Origin: Thermoguttaceae bacterium
GTDB lineage: Bacteria > Planctomycetota > Planctomycetia > Pirellulales > Thermoguttaceae
Assembly: GCA_017441605.1 (NCBI GenBank)
Contig: JAFRXD010000093.1
Location: forward strand, 1 to 64,000
Direction: 5' to 3'
DNA length: 64,000 bases
The notes under the pieces were generated by a model that saw nothing but the letters and a program-made list of their open reading frames with translations, was not told the origin of the DNA and did no database searches. The translations under genes were made by a program, and so were the position numbers. Below are positions 54,087-61,944 of the stretch, piece after piece; within the stretch, counting starts at the first letter, position 1, and each line of letters starts with the position of its first letter.

Positions 54087-55778
54087 ATGGGCGCTAACGA
54101 TCGAAAGTTCGGAACGGCGAACCGCGTTTCTCGCAAAGGGTTGGGACTCGCGCTCGCGTTATTGGGAGGCTTGCTCTGCGGCGCGGCCGCGCTCGCCGAC
54201 GACGTTAAAGAAGGGGACGCCATAAACGAAGAGGAGATTTTTGACGACTCCGCGAGCGCGAGCGACGAAGGTTTTCTTTGCGTCGAGAAAGACGGCGCTC
54301 TGATCGTCGTCGGTTTGTCGAAAGCGTCGACGAACCTCGACCTTCCCGACGAAATCGACGGCAAACCCGTTCTCGAAATCCAAGAGGGCGCCTTCGAGGG
54401 GCGCTCTTTCGAGCGCGTCATTCTCCCCGATTCGCTGAAAAAAATCGGCGCTCGCGCTTTCTCCGGCTGCGATCTGCCAACGTTTCTCGAACTGCCCGAC
54501 GAAATCGCCGAAATCGGAGCCGACACCTTCCGAGGCGCGACCGGGGTCGAGATCGTCAAACTCCCCAAAAAACTCGCCGAACTTGGCGAGGGCGCGTTCG
54601 CCGAAACGAGCGACTTGACCGCCTTCGAGATCTCTCCCAAAGCGAAGTCCTTCAAAGCGGCCGACGGCGTCCTCTTCGACAAGCGCGGGCGAGCGCTAGT
54701 CGCCTATCCCGCCGCCAAGAGCGATCGCGAAACCTACGCCGTCCCGCGCGGCGTCAAGGCGATTGGAAGTCGCGCCTTTTCCGGAAACGAGACCCTCGTC
54801 GCGATCTCGCTCCCGTCCTCCCTCGAATCGTTCGATTTCGCCGCCCTGCCGAGTTCCGCGAATTTCAAAGCGCTAAGATTTTACGGCGGAGTTTCCAATC
54901 TCGACCTCGAGGCGATCGCCTCGGAGAGCCGCGCGTTCTCGATCGAAATCGCGTCTAAGAAGGGGCGCTATTGTTCTTGCGACGGCGCCCTGTTCGATAG
55001 GAAAACCAAGACCCTGGCGTATCTTCCGAAATCCGAGGAGACGACCTATCGCGTTCCCGACGGAACCAAGCGAATCTCGGTCGCCCCCGGCTCCAATATC
55101 GAGGGCGTCTATATCCCCGCGAGCGTCAAGCAAATCGATTCCTTCTTCCTGACGAGCGGTTACCAACCCGCCTCGATTTTCGCCCCCAAGGGCTCCTACG
55201 CCGAGACCTTCGCGAGGGAAAACGGCTGCGCCTTCTACGCTATGTCCAATCCGGAAGACTTTCCCCCGGACGGATTTGAGAAAGAGGACGAAACCCCCGG
55301 TTCCTTTGAGAGCAAACTCGGTGCGAAGATGCGACTCGAAGGCGTTACTTTTAACGAAACCCCGTTTAACTGGCGCGCCTATCGCGGGCATTGGGTCCTG
55401 ATCGACTTCTGGACGACTTGGTGCGGCTTCTGCACTAGCGAGATCCCGTTCAATCGCGCGGTTTACCAGTACTACGCTAGGTTCGGATTCGAAATTGTCG
55501 GCGTCAACTGCGACGAAGACCTCGACAAACTCGCCGAGTTCGCGATGAAGAATCCCCTCCCGTGGACCAATATCTCGACCCAAATGACCAAAGAGTCCGG
55601 CTACGATTTCCTCGACGTCAAGAAATTCTACCGCGTCTCGGGCTACCCGACGATGATCCTCGTCGATCCCCAAGGGCGTATTGTCGATACCAACGCCAGA
55701 GGAGAGCGTTTGCTGGAGCTCCTCGCCGAGGCGTTCCCCGACGTTCCCGTTCCCCCGATTCAACCCGCGAGACGATAA
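54087..55778 (+). CDS. Secreted BspA-type LRR protein fused to a thioredoxin-like domain
   Basis: 563 residues; ATG 54087 with GGAGG upstream. Closely related to the preceding gene product, but with a signal peptide (LGLALALLGGLLCGAAALAD) and a short acidic linker in place of the membrane anchor and long linker. LRR_5-type repeats run from about residue 60 to 390 (DKRGRALVAYPAAKSD; VPRGVKAIGSRAFSGNETL), then the thioredoxin-like domain with FWTTWCGFCTSEIPFN (C446, C449) and GYPTMILVDPQGRIVD. The LRR to thioredoxin joint (GSYAETFARENGCAF) matches that of the neighbour, showing that both arose from one fused ancestor. Expected location is periplasmic or extracellular. No terminator is seen before the next gene. 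Confidence 0.85.
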   Translation: MGANDRKFGTANRVSRKGLGLALALLGGLLCGAAALADDVKEGDAINEEEIFDDSASASDEGFLCVEKDGALIVVGLSKASTNLDLPDEIDGKPVLEIQEGAFEGRSFERVILPDSLKKIGARAFSGCDLPTFLELPDEIAEIGADTFRGATGVEIVKLPKKLAELGEGAFAETSDLTAFEISPKAKSFKAADGVLFDKRGRALVAYPAAKSDRETYAVPRGVKAIGSRAFSGNETLVAISLPSSLESFDFAALPSSANFKALRFYGGVSNLDLEAIASESRAFSIEIASKKGRYCSCDGALFDRKTKTLAYLPKSEETTYRVPDGTKRISVAPGSNIEGVYIPASVKQIDSFFLTSGYQPASIFAPKGSYAETFARENGCAFYAMSNPEDFPPDGFEKEDETPGSFESKLGAKMRLEGVTFNETPFNWRAYRGHWVLIDFWTTWCGFCTSEIPFNRAVYQYYARFGFEIVGVNCDEDLDKLAEFAMKNPLPWTNISTQMTKESGYDFLDVKKFYRVSGYPTMILVDPQGRIVDTNARGERLLELLAEAFPDVPVPPIQPARR

Positions 55779-56033
55779 TGGACGTTGAAAGGTTTGACGA
55801 ATTTAAACTTTTTTTTGTGCGTCTAGATACAAAACGAGGCTTTGTTCGTACTCAAGTAATAGAGAAACGGCGCGTTGGGCGCTCCGAGAGTCGCGTCGAT
55901 AACGAAAGCGACGCGGAAGACCCGTCGCGTCCCTCCCAATCGAGGGAGTTTCCGTTGCGACTTATAACTTCAATTGAGAAACGCGAGGGCGACTTTTCTC
56001 AAAGGAACCTAATATGGAAAGGAAAATTAATCA

Positions 56034-56795
56034 ATGAAAACGCAACAATTCAATTTCTATCGCGCGCTCGCGCTACTGGCGATCCTCTGCCTCGCGACGA
56101 CCGGTTGTCAAAGGTCCGAGTCGGGCCCCGGCGCGAGTAACGAGCCCGGTTCCGTCTCGCAACCGAGCGACGCGCCGAACCCGAGCGAAGCTCCAAATCC
56201 GAGCGAAGCTCCAAATCCGAGTGACGTTCCGAACCCGAGCGACGCGTCAAAACCGAGCGAAGCTCCCGAGTCGAGCGAAGCGCCAAAACCGAGCGTAGCG
56301 CCGGAACCCGCGGAATCGGACGACGACGCGTCCAGTTCTTTGCTTGGCAAAACGCTCGCGCTCGAGGGGCTTTACCTCGACGGAACCGAAATCGACTGGA
56401 GCTCCTATCGCGGCAAATACGTTCTCGTCGACTTCTGGACGACCTGGTGCGGCTTCTGCATTAGAGAAATCCCCTTCAACGCCAAACTTTACGAGCGATA
56501 CAACGACGCCGGATTCGAGATTATTGCGTTCAGTTGCGACGACGATCTCGACGCCTTGCGCAAGTTCGCCGAAAAACACAACGAGCCTTGGAAGATCGCC
56601 TCGAGCGAGTTGTCCTCCAAAGCGGAGAAAAAGTACCCCAATATGGAGAGTCGCTTTGACGTCCACGGTTACCCGACGATGATTCTGTTCGATCCCGAGG
56701 GGAAGATCGTCGACCTCAACGCGCGCGGAGCCCATTTGCAAGAGCTGCTTGAAAAAGCGTTTCCCGACGTCGAACCGATTTCCTCCGACGACTAA
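56034..56795 (+). CDS. Lipoprotein thioredoxin-like protein (TlpA/ResA type)
   Basis: 253 residues; ATG 56034 after GGAAAGG. Signal peptide with a lipobox-like ATTGC (LAILCLATTGCQ), so probably lipid-anchored at the cysteine near residue 25. A linker of six-residue repeats (PSEAPN type, residues about 44-91) follows. Residues about 105-253 are a thioredoxin-like domain: FWTTWCGFCIREIPFN (C139, C142), then GYPTMILFDPEGKIVD and a final LQELLEKAFPDV, the same ending as the two preceding proteins. It is the LRR-free member of the three-gene array. Family role: thiol-disulfide exchange in the periplasm, for example in cytochrome or envelope-protein maturation; the client is unknown. Confidence 0.87.
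   Translation: MKTQQFNFYRALALLAILCLATTGCQRSESGPGASNEPGSVSQPSDAPNPSEAPNPSEAPNPSDVPNPSDASKPSEAPESSEAPKPSVAPEPAESDDDASSSLLGKTLALEGLYLDGTEIDWSSYRGKYVLVDFWTTWCGFCIREIPFNAKLYERYNDAGFEIIAFSCDDDLDALRKFAEKHNEPWKIASSELSSKAEKKYPNMESRFDVHGYPTMILFDPEGKIVDLNARGAHLQELLEKAFPDVEPISSDD
56163..56306 (+). repeat. 18-bp tandem repeat encoding PSEAPN-like hexapeptides
   Basis: Eight in-frame units in the linker of the lipoprotein (PSDAPN, PSEAPN twice, PSDVPN, then four more degenerate units). Two central units are identical in DNA. Confidence 0.9.
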
Positions 56796-57183
56796 AACGA
56801 AGGGAATCGCGCGCGTCGCGAGTTCTCGCTAAAAACAAAACGCCTCTCAACCATAAGGTCGAGGGGCGGTTTCTATTTAATTCCTTCGCGAACCGGGGCT
56901 ACCTGAAGGACGAGCGAATCTTACCGCCCCCGCGGGCGTCCGACGTCGGCGTCAAAATAAGCGTTTCTTATAACCCGGTTCCTTGTCCGTATCTGACGGG
57001 CGTCGCTGGTAAATTTTTTCCAATTCGCCCTATTCGACCGTTTTATCGTTAAAATGGACGCGATTAAATCGTACGACCGATCCGCCCCCTAGCGCGCTTC
57101 TAACGCGATCCGGAGCCCAACGGGGCGCCGGTAGTTTACCTCTCCTCGCGATAGCGCGAACAAAACCCGCCCTCGGCGCTCGC
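56796..57183. other. Intergenic region between convergent genes
   Basis: 388 bp. It holds the terminator of the thioredoxin array (56841-56878). The remainder shows no gene, no ribosome site tied to an ORF, and no clear T-tailed hairpin for the alaC-like gene ending at 57184. Confidence 0.5.
56841..56878 (+). terminator. Intrinsic terminator after the thioredoxin array
   Basis: Imperfect stem CGCCTCTC-ACC (56841-56852) with GGT-GAGGGGCG (56857-56868), loop ATAA, one mismatch, then GGTTTCTATTT. Confidence 0.65.
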
Positions 57184-58494
57184 CTAGTTAAGCGCCCGAC
57201 CGATCTGCCGAACGCCTTGCCGGAGCCGATCTTCGTTCTCGACGACGGCGAGGCGCAGATACCCTTCGCCGAGCGGTCCGAACGCCGAGCCGGGGCTAAC
57301 GACCACGTTGGCGTCGCTAAGGAGCCGCATCGCGAACTCGAAGGTGTTGCAGTCTTTGAGATACTTTTCGGGAATCTTTTGCCAGACGAACATCGAGGCT
57401 TTGGGGCGAACGACTTCCCACCCGATTCGCTCGAGCGCGTCGCAGAGAACGTCGCGGCGTCGCTCGTAGATTTTCGCTTGATTAACGACGTACGCGTCGA
57501 GCTCGCGAATCGCGACGATTCCCGCGATCTGGAGCGGAACGAACGCCCCGTAGTCGTAGTACGTCTTGATCGTCGCGAGCGCGCGAACGATTTCCGAATT
57601 CCCGCAGCAGAACCCAATGCGCCATCCCGCCATACTATAGCTCTTGGACGTCGTGGTCATTTCGACCCCGACGTCGATCGCGCCGGGAACCGACAGAAAA
57701 CTCGGGGTCTTGTACCCGTCGAACGTTATGTCGGCGTACGCCAAGTCGCTGAGAACCATAAAGCCGTATTTCTTGGCGAGTTTGACAAGATCGACGTAGA
57801 ACTCGCGCTCGACGACCGTCGCCGTCGGATTGTGCGGGAAGTTGACGAGAACCATTTTGGGGCGCGGAAGGAACCGCTCGCAGGCGTAGGCGATTTCACC
57901 GAGCAGCCGATCGGGGTCGCGAACGTCGAGAGCCAGCGTTTCTCCGCCCGCGAGCATTACCGCGTACAGGTGCGCCGGGAAATAGGGGGACGGCACGATC
58001 GCCAAGTCCCCGGGACCGCACAGCGCGAGGATCGTGTGGCTCAACGCGTCTTTAGAGCCAAGCGTCGCCATCGTTTCCGTCTCCGGGTTGAGGCGAACCC
58101 CGTAGTATTTCAGGTAGCGCGACGCGATTTCGCGACGCAAATTCGCGATTCCGCGCGCCGCCCCGTAACCGTGGACTTTCGGATTGAGAATCGCCTCGCC
58201 GAGCTTGTCGATCACCTTTTGGTCCGGAGGATCGGTCGGGCTGCCCATTCCGAGATCGACCACGTCCGCCCCCGACCGGCGCTTGGCGTATTTCAGCGCG
58301 TTGAGCTCCGCGAAAAGATACGGCGGCAGTTTCTTAATGCGATCCGCCACGTTGATCTCGAACGGGCGCGCGTCGTCCGGCGCGTCGTCGGTCGACTCCC
58401 GAGCCCCGGCGAGCGCCGCCGTCGCCTCCGCCGTGATATCGACCGGTTCGTTGCGTCGCTCGTCTTCCGAAAATCGCTCGTTTGTCGCGCTCAT
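57184..58494 (-). CDS. alaC: AlaC-like alanine/pyruvate aminotransferase
   Basis: 436 residues, fold type I PLP aminotransferase, cytoplasmic; the family makes alanine from pyruvate and glutamate, close to LL-diaminopimelate aminotransferases. The PLP lysine is K284 in [15 protein letters not shown]; other cofactor residues are N222 in FPHNPTA, D250 and Y253 in [31 protein letters not shown] and [16 protein letters not shown] match E. coli AlaC closely in my memory. Compared with that protein the N-terminus is about 45 residues longer and acidic. GAGGAG lies before ATG 58494, which supports this start. The gene is divergent from the SelA-like gene. Confidence 0.88.
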   Translation of the reverse strand: MSATNERFSEDERRNEPVDITAEATAALAGARESTDDAPDDARPFEINVADRIKKLPPYLFAELNALKYAKRRSGADVVDLGMGSPTDPPDQKVIDKLGEAILNPKVHGYGAARGIANLRREIASRYLKYYGVRLNPETETMATLGSKDALSHTILALCGPGDLAIVPSPYFPAHLYAVMLAGGETLALDVRDPDRLLGEIAYACERFLPRPKMVLVNFPHNPTATVVEREFYVDLVKLAKKYGFMVLSDLAYADITFDGYKTPSFLSVPGAIDVGVEMTTTSKSYSMAGWRIGFCCGNSEIVRALATIKTYYDYGAFVPLQIAGIVAIRELDAYVVNQAKIYERRRDVLCDALERIGWEVVRPKASMFVWQKIPEKYLKDCNTFEFAMRLLSDANVVVSPGSAFGPLGEGYLRLAVVENEDRLRQGVRQIGRALN

Positions 58495-58722
58495 CGCTCT
58501 TTCTCCTCGTTGGGTCGTTCGACGCTCGTCGGCCCTCCCGCGAGCGCCGTTCTTCGCGTCGACTCGACATTATACCCCCGAAAGAGCGTTTGACGAGACC
58601 GGGCGCCAAAAACCTTCGTTTTTTTCGAGCTCGACCCCAATTTCGCTTGCGCTCGCGTCTCGTTTCCCTTATCATTACCGGATCGAGCGCGCCGCTAGCC
58701 GACGCGCCGAAAGGAGATTGCG

Positions 58723-60141
58723 ATGACTAAACCGACCCCCCAGACCGTCTTTTCGTTCGCGTTTATCACGGAAGTTCTTTCGTCTCCGAAAGTTAAGGCG
58801 ATCGCGAAGCGGCTTCGGCCCGACTCCGTTTGGCTCGCCCTGAAAGAGGTGTTCGACGACGCCTCGCGCGAGCTGCTGAGCTCCGCGACCGAGCGGCGAC
58901 TTCCCGACGTCAACGAGCTCGTCGAGCGCGCCGTCGAGCGCCTCAAAGCGCTCGTCGGGGTCGTCGAACCCCTCGAAATCGACGCCCGAGGGCGAATTCT
59001 CCCAGACGCTCGCGAGCGATTGGCCCCCGTCGCGATGGAGGAGGGTTGCTGGGCCCTCGTCGAGCCCGACTCCGACTCCGCGCGCCGACGCGTCGCCCTG
59101 CGCGAAAAAGACGCCCTGGCGAAACTCGCCCGCCTTGGGGGCTCGGAGGCCGCCGCCGTCTTTCCGAATCGCGAAATCGCGCGAATCGCGGTTCTCGCCG
59201 CGCTCGCTTCCGAGGGGCGATCGCTGGTCGTCGCGCGCAGAGACCTGTTCGAGCGCGAGAACGGCGATCGACTCGAAGACGCCTTCGCGGCGGTTCAGAA
59301 TTTGTTGCGCCGGGAAATCGGCGCCTGCAACGCCGTCTCGCGCGAGGACTACGAGCGCGCGATCGACGCGGGAACCGGATTGGTCTGGCGCTCGTTCGGG
59401 CGCTGGTCGCTCGGAGGGCGCGCGGTTCTCGCGAGCGAAATCGCCCGTCTGAAAGGAGTGAGCGGGCGCGCGTTCGACGTTTTGGGCGAGTTCGAGTACG
59501 CGCCTCTGCTCGACTTTTCCGAGTTCTTCGACGCGACGATTCCGACCGTCGCCGAGCGACTCAAGAACGGGTTCGACCTGGTTCTCTGCGACGGTTCCGG
59601 CTTGATCGGGGGACCCTCGCTCGGGCTGGTTTTCGGCTCGCGCGAACGAATCGACGCGATTTCCCGAACGACGATCGCCAGGGTCGTCCAAACGGAGCGC
59701 GCGCGATTCGCCCAGCTGGTCAAGACCCTGGAGCTCTCCGAGAATCGCGACGTCGCCTTCGAAACGATCCCGGTCGCCCGAACCGTCTCGACCTCGATCG
59801 CGAATTTGGAGAGTCGCGCCAAACGCCTCGCCGCGCTCCTGGAGACCTGCGAGGTCGTTCAGCTCGCCCGCGCGATCGAAGGCAGGTCGACGCTCTGCTC
59901 CGAGTCCTCCCTCGGCACGATTCCAACCCGATTGGTCGAGATTCGTCCCCGGGGTTTTTCGAGCGCGGAATTCGCCGCCAGGCTCGAGAAATCCTCCCCG
60001 CGAGTCCTCGCCCGATGGACCCCCGACGTCGTTTTGCTCGACGTTCGAACGATCGCCCCCGACCAAGACGGGCTCGTCGCCGACCTCTTCGAGCGGCTCT
60101 CGAATCCCGACGCGCTGGACAATTTGCGACTCGCGGAGTAA
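58723..60141 (+). CDS. SelA-like protein lacking the PLP lysine
   Basis: 472 residues, length as in SelA (seryl-tRNA(Sec) selenium transferase). AAAGGAG precedes the ATG. An N-terminal helical part (WLALKEVFDDASRELL), a large domain and the stretch LVLCDGSGLIGGPSLGLVFG (287-306) follow SelA order. That stretch aligns with the SelA site SGDKLLGGPQAGIIVG recalled from E. coli, but the PLP lysine position is G293 and the aspartate before it is S292. The tail (IPTRLVEIRP...DVVLLDVRTIAPDQ) is like the SelA small domain. The classic TNLGRA motif cannot be found. It cannot form the usual PLP Schiff base, so it is probably a non-catalytic or repurposed paralogue. No selB, selC or selD is in the window. 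The fold assignment is by eye. Confidence 0.6.
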   Translation: MTKPTPQTVFSFAFITEVLSSPKVKAIAKRLRPDSVWLALKEVFDDASRELLSSATERRLPDVNELVERAVERLKALVGVVEPLEIDARGRILPDARERLAPVAMEEGCWALVEPDSDSARRRVALREKDALAKLARLGGSEAAAVFPNREIARIAVLAALASEGRSLVVARRDLFERENGDRLEDAFAAVQNLLRREIGACNAVSREDYERAIDAGTGLVWRSFGRWSLGGRAVLASEIARLKGVSGRAFDVLGEFEYAPLLDFSEFFDATIPTVAERLKNGFDLVLCDGSGLIGGPSLGLVFGSRERIDAISRTTIARVVQTERARFAQLVKTLELSENRDVAFETIPVARTVSTSIANLESRAKRLAALLETCEVVQLARAIEGRSTLCSESSLGTIPTRLVEIRPRGFSSAEFAARLEKSSPRVLARWTPDVVLLDVRTIAPDQDGLVADLFERLSNPDALDNLRLAE

Positions 60142-60246
60142 AAAAGCTATTTACGCGGCTCGACAAATTCGATACCGTTTCCCCGTGCCTTGACTCGACG
60201 GTCGGCGTCGACGGCTCGCAACGAACGACTTTCCCTGAATAATCCG

Positions 60247-61386
60247 ATGCGAAGACTTATTTGGATCGCGTCCCTCGCGGCGCCCGCGCTCCTCGCCGGC
60301 TCGTTTTACGGAACGAGCGGCTCCGAGGGCGATTCGCTCCCGAGTCGGGTCGCGGTCGCGTCCGGAGAGGAGCCGCGAGCCGAGTCCGCGCTAGTCGAGA
60401 CTCCGCAACCGACCGAGCCGAGCCCCGACGAGCCCGTCGTTTACGCGACCGAACAAGCCCCCGAACCGAAGGAGGCGGAATCGAGCGAAGCCCCGGAAGT
60501 CTCGCGAGAATCCGCGGCGACCGAAGAGACGGTTCTCGCGCCCGCCCCCTTCCAAGGGACTTATATCGAAGCGCGCGGCCCGTTCGGAGGAACGTTCGGA
60601 TTCGGGCTGGCGACCTCCCCCGAGCCGATCGACGCCGACGAATTCCCGCTGGCGACCCCTCAGGTCGAGCGAGACTGCGATCGCGAGTCGATTATTTGCT
60701 CCGCTTGGGCGAAGTTTCCGGTCGGTTCTTGGGCGCGTTGGCGCGCGACGACCACCGGTTGGGAGAACGGCCGTCCCGCGCGAAGCGTAACCGAAACCCG
60801 CGCTTGTCTTAAGAGCGTCGACCGCGCGACCGGGCGATACGAGCTTCAGTTCGACTCCACGATCAAGATGGGCTCGGTCGACTTTTCAAGCAAATCGGAA
60901 ACGATTACCTACGATTTCTGGGACGTTCCCGTCGACGAGTCCGCGCGCGCGGAAAACTTGGCCCCCGTCAATTTGCGCATCGGGCTGCGAACGATCCCCT
61001 GCCGAACCCGCCGAGTCGTTCGCGAAACCCCCAAATACCGAGAGACGACCACGATCTGGTACTCGACCGTCGTCGCCCCCTATATCTTCCAGCGCGAGAC
61101 GATTCGCGAGTCGAAAACCGACGCCCCCTCGTCTCGCGAACTCTACGTCGTTCAGAAAATCCCGCCGCGCATCGCCCTCGGCGCCGCCGCGAACAACTAC
61201 GTCGCGCGCTCCGGATCGGTCGAGGGCGCGAGCTCTTCCTCGAAAACTCTCGCCCTAGCCCCGACCGTCCCAGGGCTTACAATTCGCGAAACCTCCGACG
61301 AAACCGCCCGCGAACCCCGAGCCGACTCCGAGCCGGTCGTCTACCGTACCGAAGTCGCCCTCGTCGATTACTACGTTCCGCGGTAG
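60247..61386 (+). CDS. Secreted protein of unknown function
   Basis: 379 residues. ATG 60247 is chosen because it opens a short signal peptide (MRRLIWIASLAAPALLAGSF); no clear ribosome site precedes it, and an in-frame TTG at 60190 gives an implausible basic extension. Residues about 30-100 are a Pro/Glu/Ser-rich linker. The remaining part is beta-rich, with C142, C149, C185 and C256 as possible disulfide partners and motifs such as SWARWRATTTGWENGRP and TTIWYSTVVAPYIFQRETIR, the latter suggesting an antiparallel beta fold of the kind that binds lipids or peptides. It lies 105 bp after the SelA-like gene. I do not recognise a family. Confidence 0.7.
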   Translation: MRRLIWIASLAAPALLAGSFYGTSGSEGDSLPSRVAVASGEEPRAESALVETPQPTEPSPDEPVVYATEQAPEPKEAESSEAPEVSRESAATEETVLAPAPFQGTYIEARGPFGGTFGFGLATSPEPIDADEFPLATPQVERDCDRESIICSAWAKFPVGSWARWRATTTGWENGRPARSVTETRACLKSVDRATGRYELQFDSTIKMGSVDFSSKSETITYDFWDVPVDESARAENLAPVNLRIGLRTIPCRTRRVVRETPKYRETTTIWYSTVVAPYIFQRETIRESKTDAPSSRELYVVQKIPPRIALGAAANNYVARSGSVEGASSSSKTLALAPTVPGLTIRETSDETAREPRADSEPVVYRTEVALVDYYVPR

Positions 61387-61944
61387 CGCGCGTCTTCAAA
61401 CGATTTCGTTTTACGGCTAACGATCAAAAAATCTGATCCTTGTACATAAAGTACAAGTTCGCCGCGATAACGATAACCATATCCGCGCCATTCCCGGTTA
61501 GCGTAGAATATGGACGCAAGCCGCCGCGATCATAATGAGGAAATAAACGAGTGTCCCGCGGCCGGCTAACCCGTTTTCGAAAATCTCGCTTTGTTTCGAA
61601 TAAACCGGCTCGCCGCGTTTTTCGATATTTGGTTTCGCGTCTTTAAATCGCGCGTTTCATCGTTTAGTCATCGCCCCGCCTCGTTAAACGTCTAAACAAT
61701 TTTTATCAAAACGGTTTCCTCGACCGCGAGCCCCATGCTCGCGTCTCCCCATAGTAAGCGAAATCCCGCTTGGCGACAACGCTCCTTTTCCCGATTTGCT
61801 CCCCCTTTCAAACAAAAAAGCCGTCCATAGGACGGCTTCGTTTGGAGTCGTTTTGGCAATTTGGGAGCCAAAAAAGGAAGTTAAGACCAAAAGAGACTAC
61901 CGACCAACGGGAGCGGGTAGTTTACCCAGGTTGCGGCGGTAAAG
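61387..61944. other. Intergenic region with one palindrome and one terminator
   Basis: 558 bp without a gene. It holds a 7-bp inverted repeat CTTGTAC-ATAAA-GTACAAG (61439-61457), possibly a hairpin or operator-like site, 53 bp past the preceding stop, and the terminator at 61811-61838. The rest is AT-richer than the flanks. No tRNA or riboswitch was recognised. Confidence 0.5.
61811..61838 (-). terminator. Intrinsic terminator after the esterase-GH16 gene
   Basis: AAGCCGTCC (61818-61826), loop ATA, GGACGGCTT (61830-61838); on the minus strand the stem runs into TTTTTTGTTT. It lies about 107 bp past the stop at 61945. Confidence 0.85.

Noticed and set aside
55562..56033. A plus-strand frame 55562-56140 spanning the gap between two thioredoxin genes.
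   Set aside because: It overlaps both genes in another frame, and its product shows no domain; the 255-bp gap looks like an ordinary leader.
57131..57141. The 11-base phrase GGTAGTTTACC here and again at 61916-61926, both just past the ends of minus-strand genes.
   Set aside because: Two copies of a short palindrome in 64 kb are not enough to claim a repeat family.
58723..60141. Naming this gene selA.
   Set aside because: The PLP lysine is missing and no selenocysteine machinery is in view.
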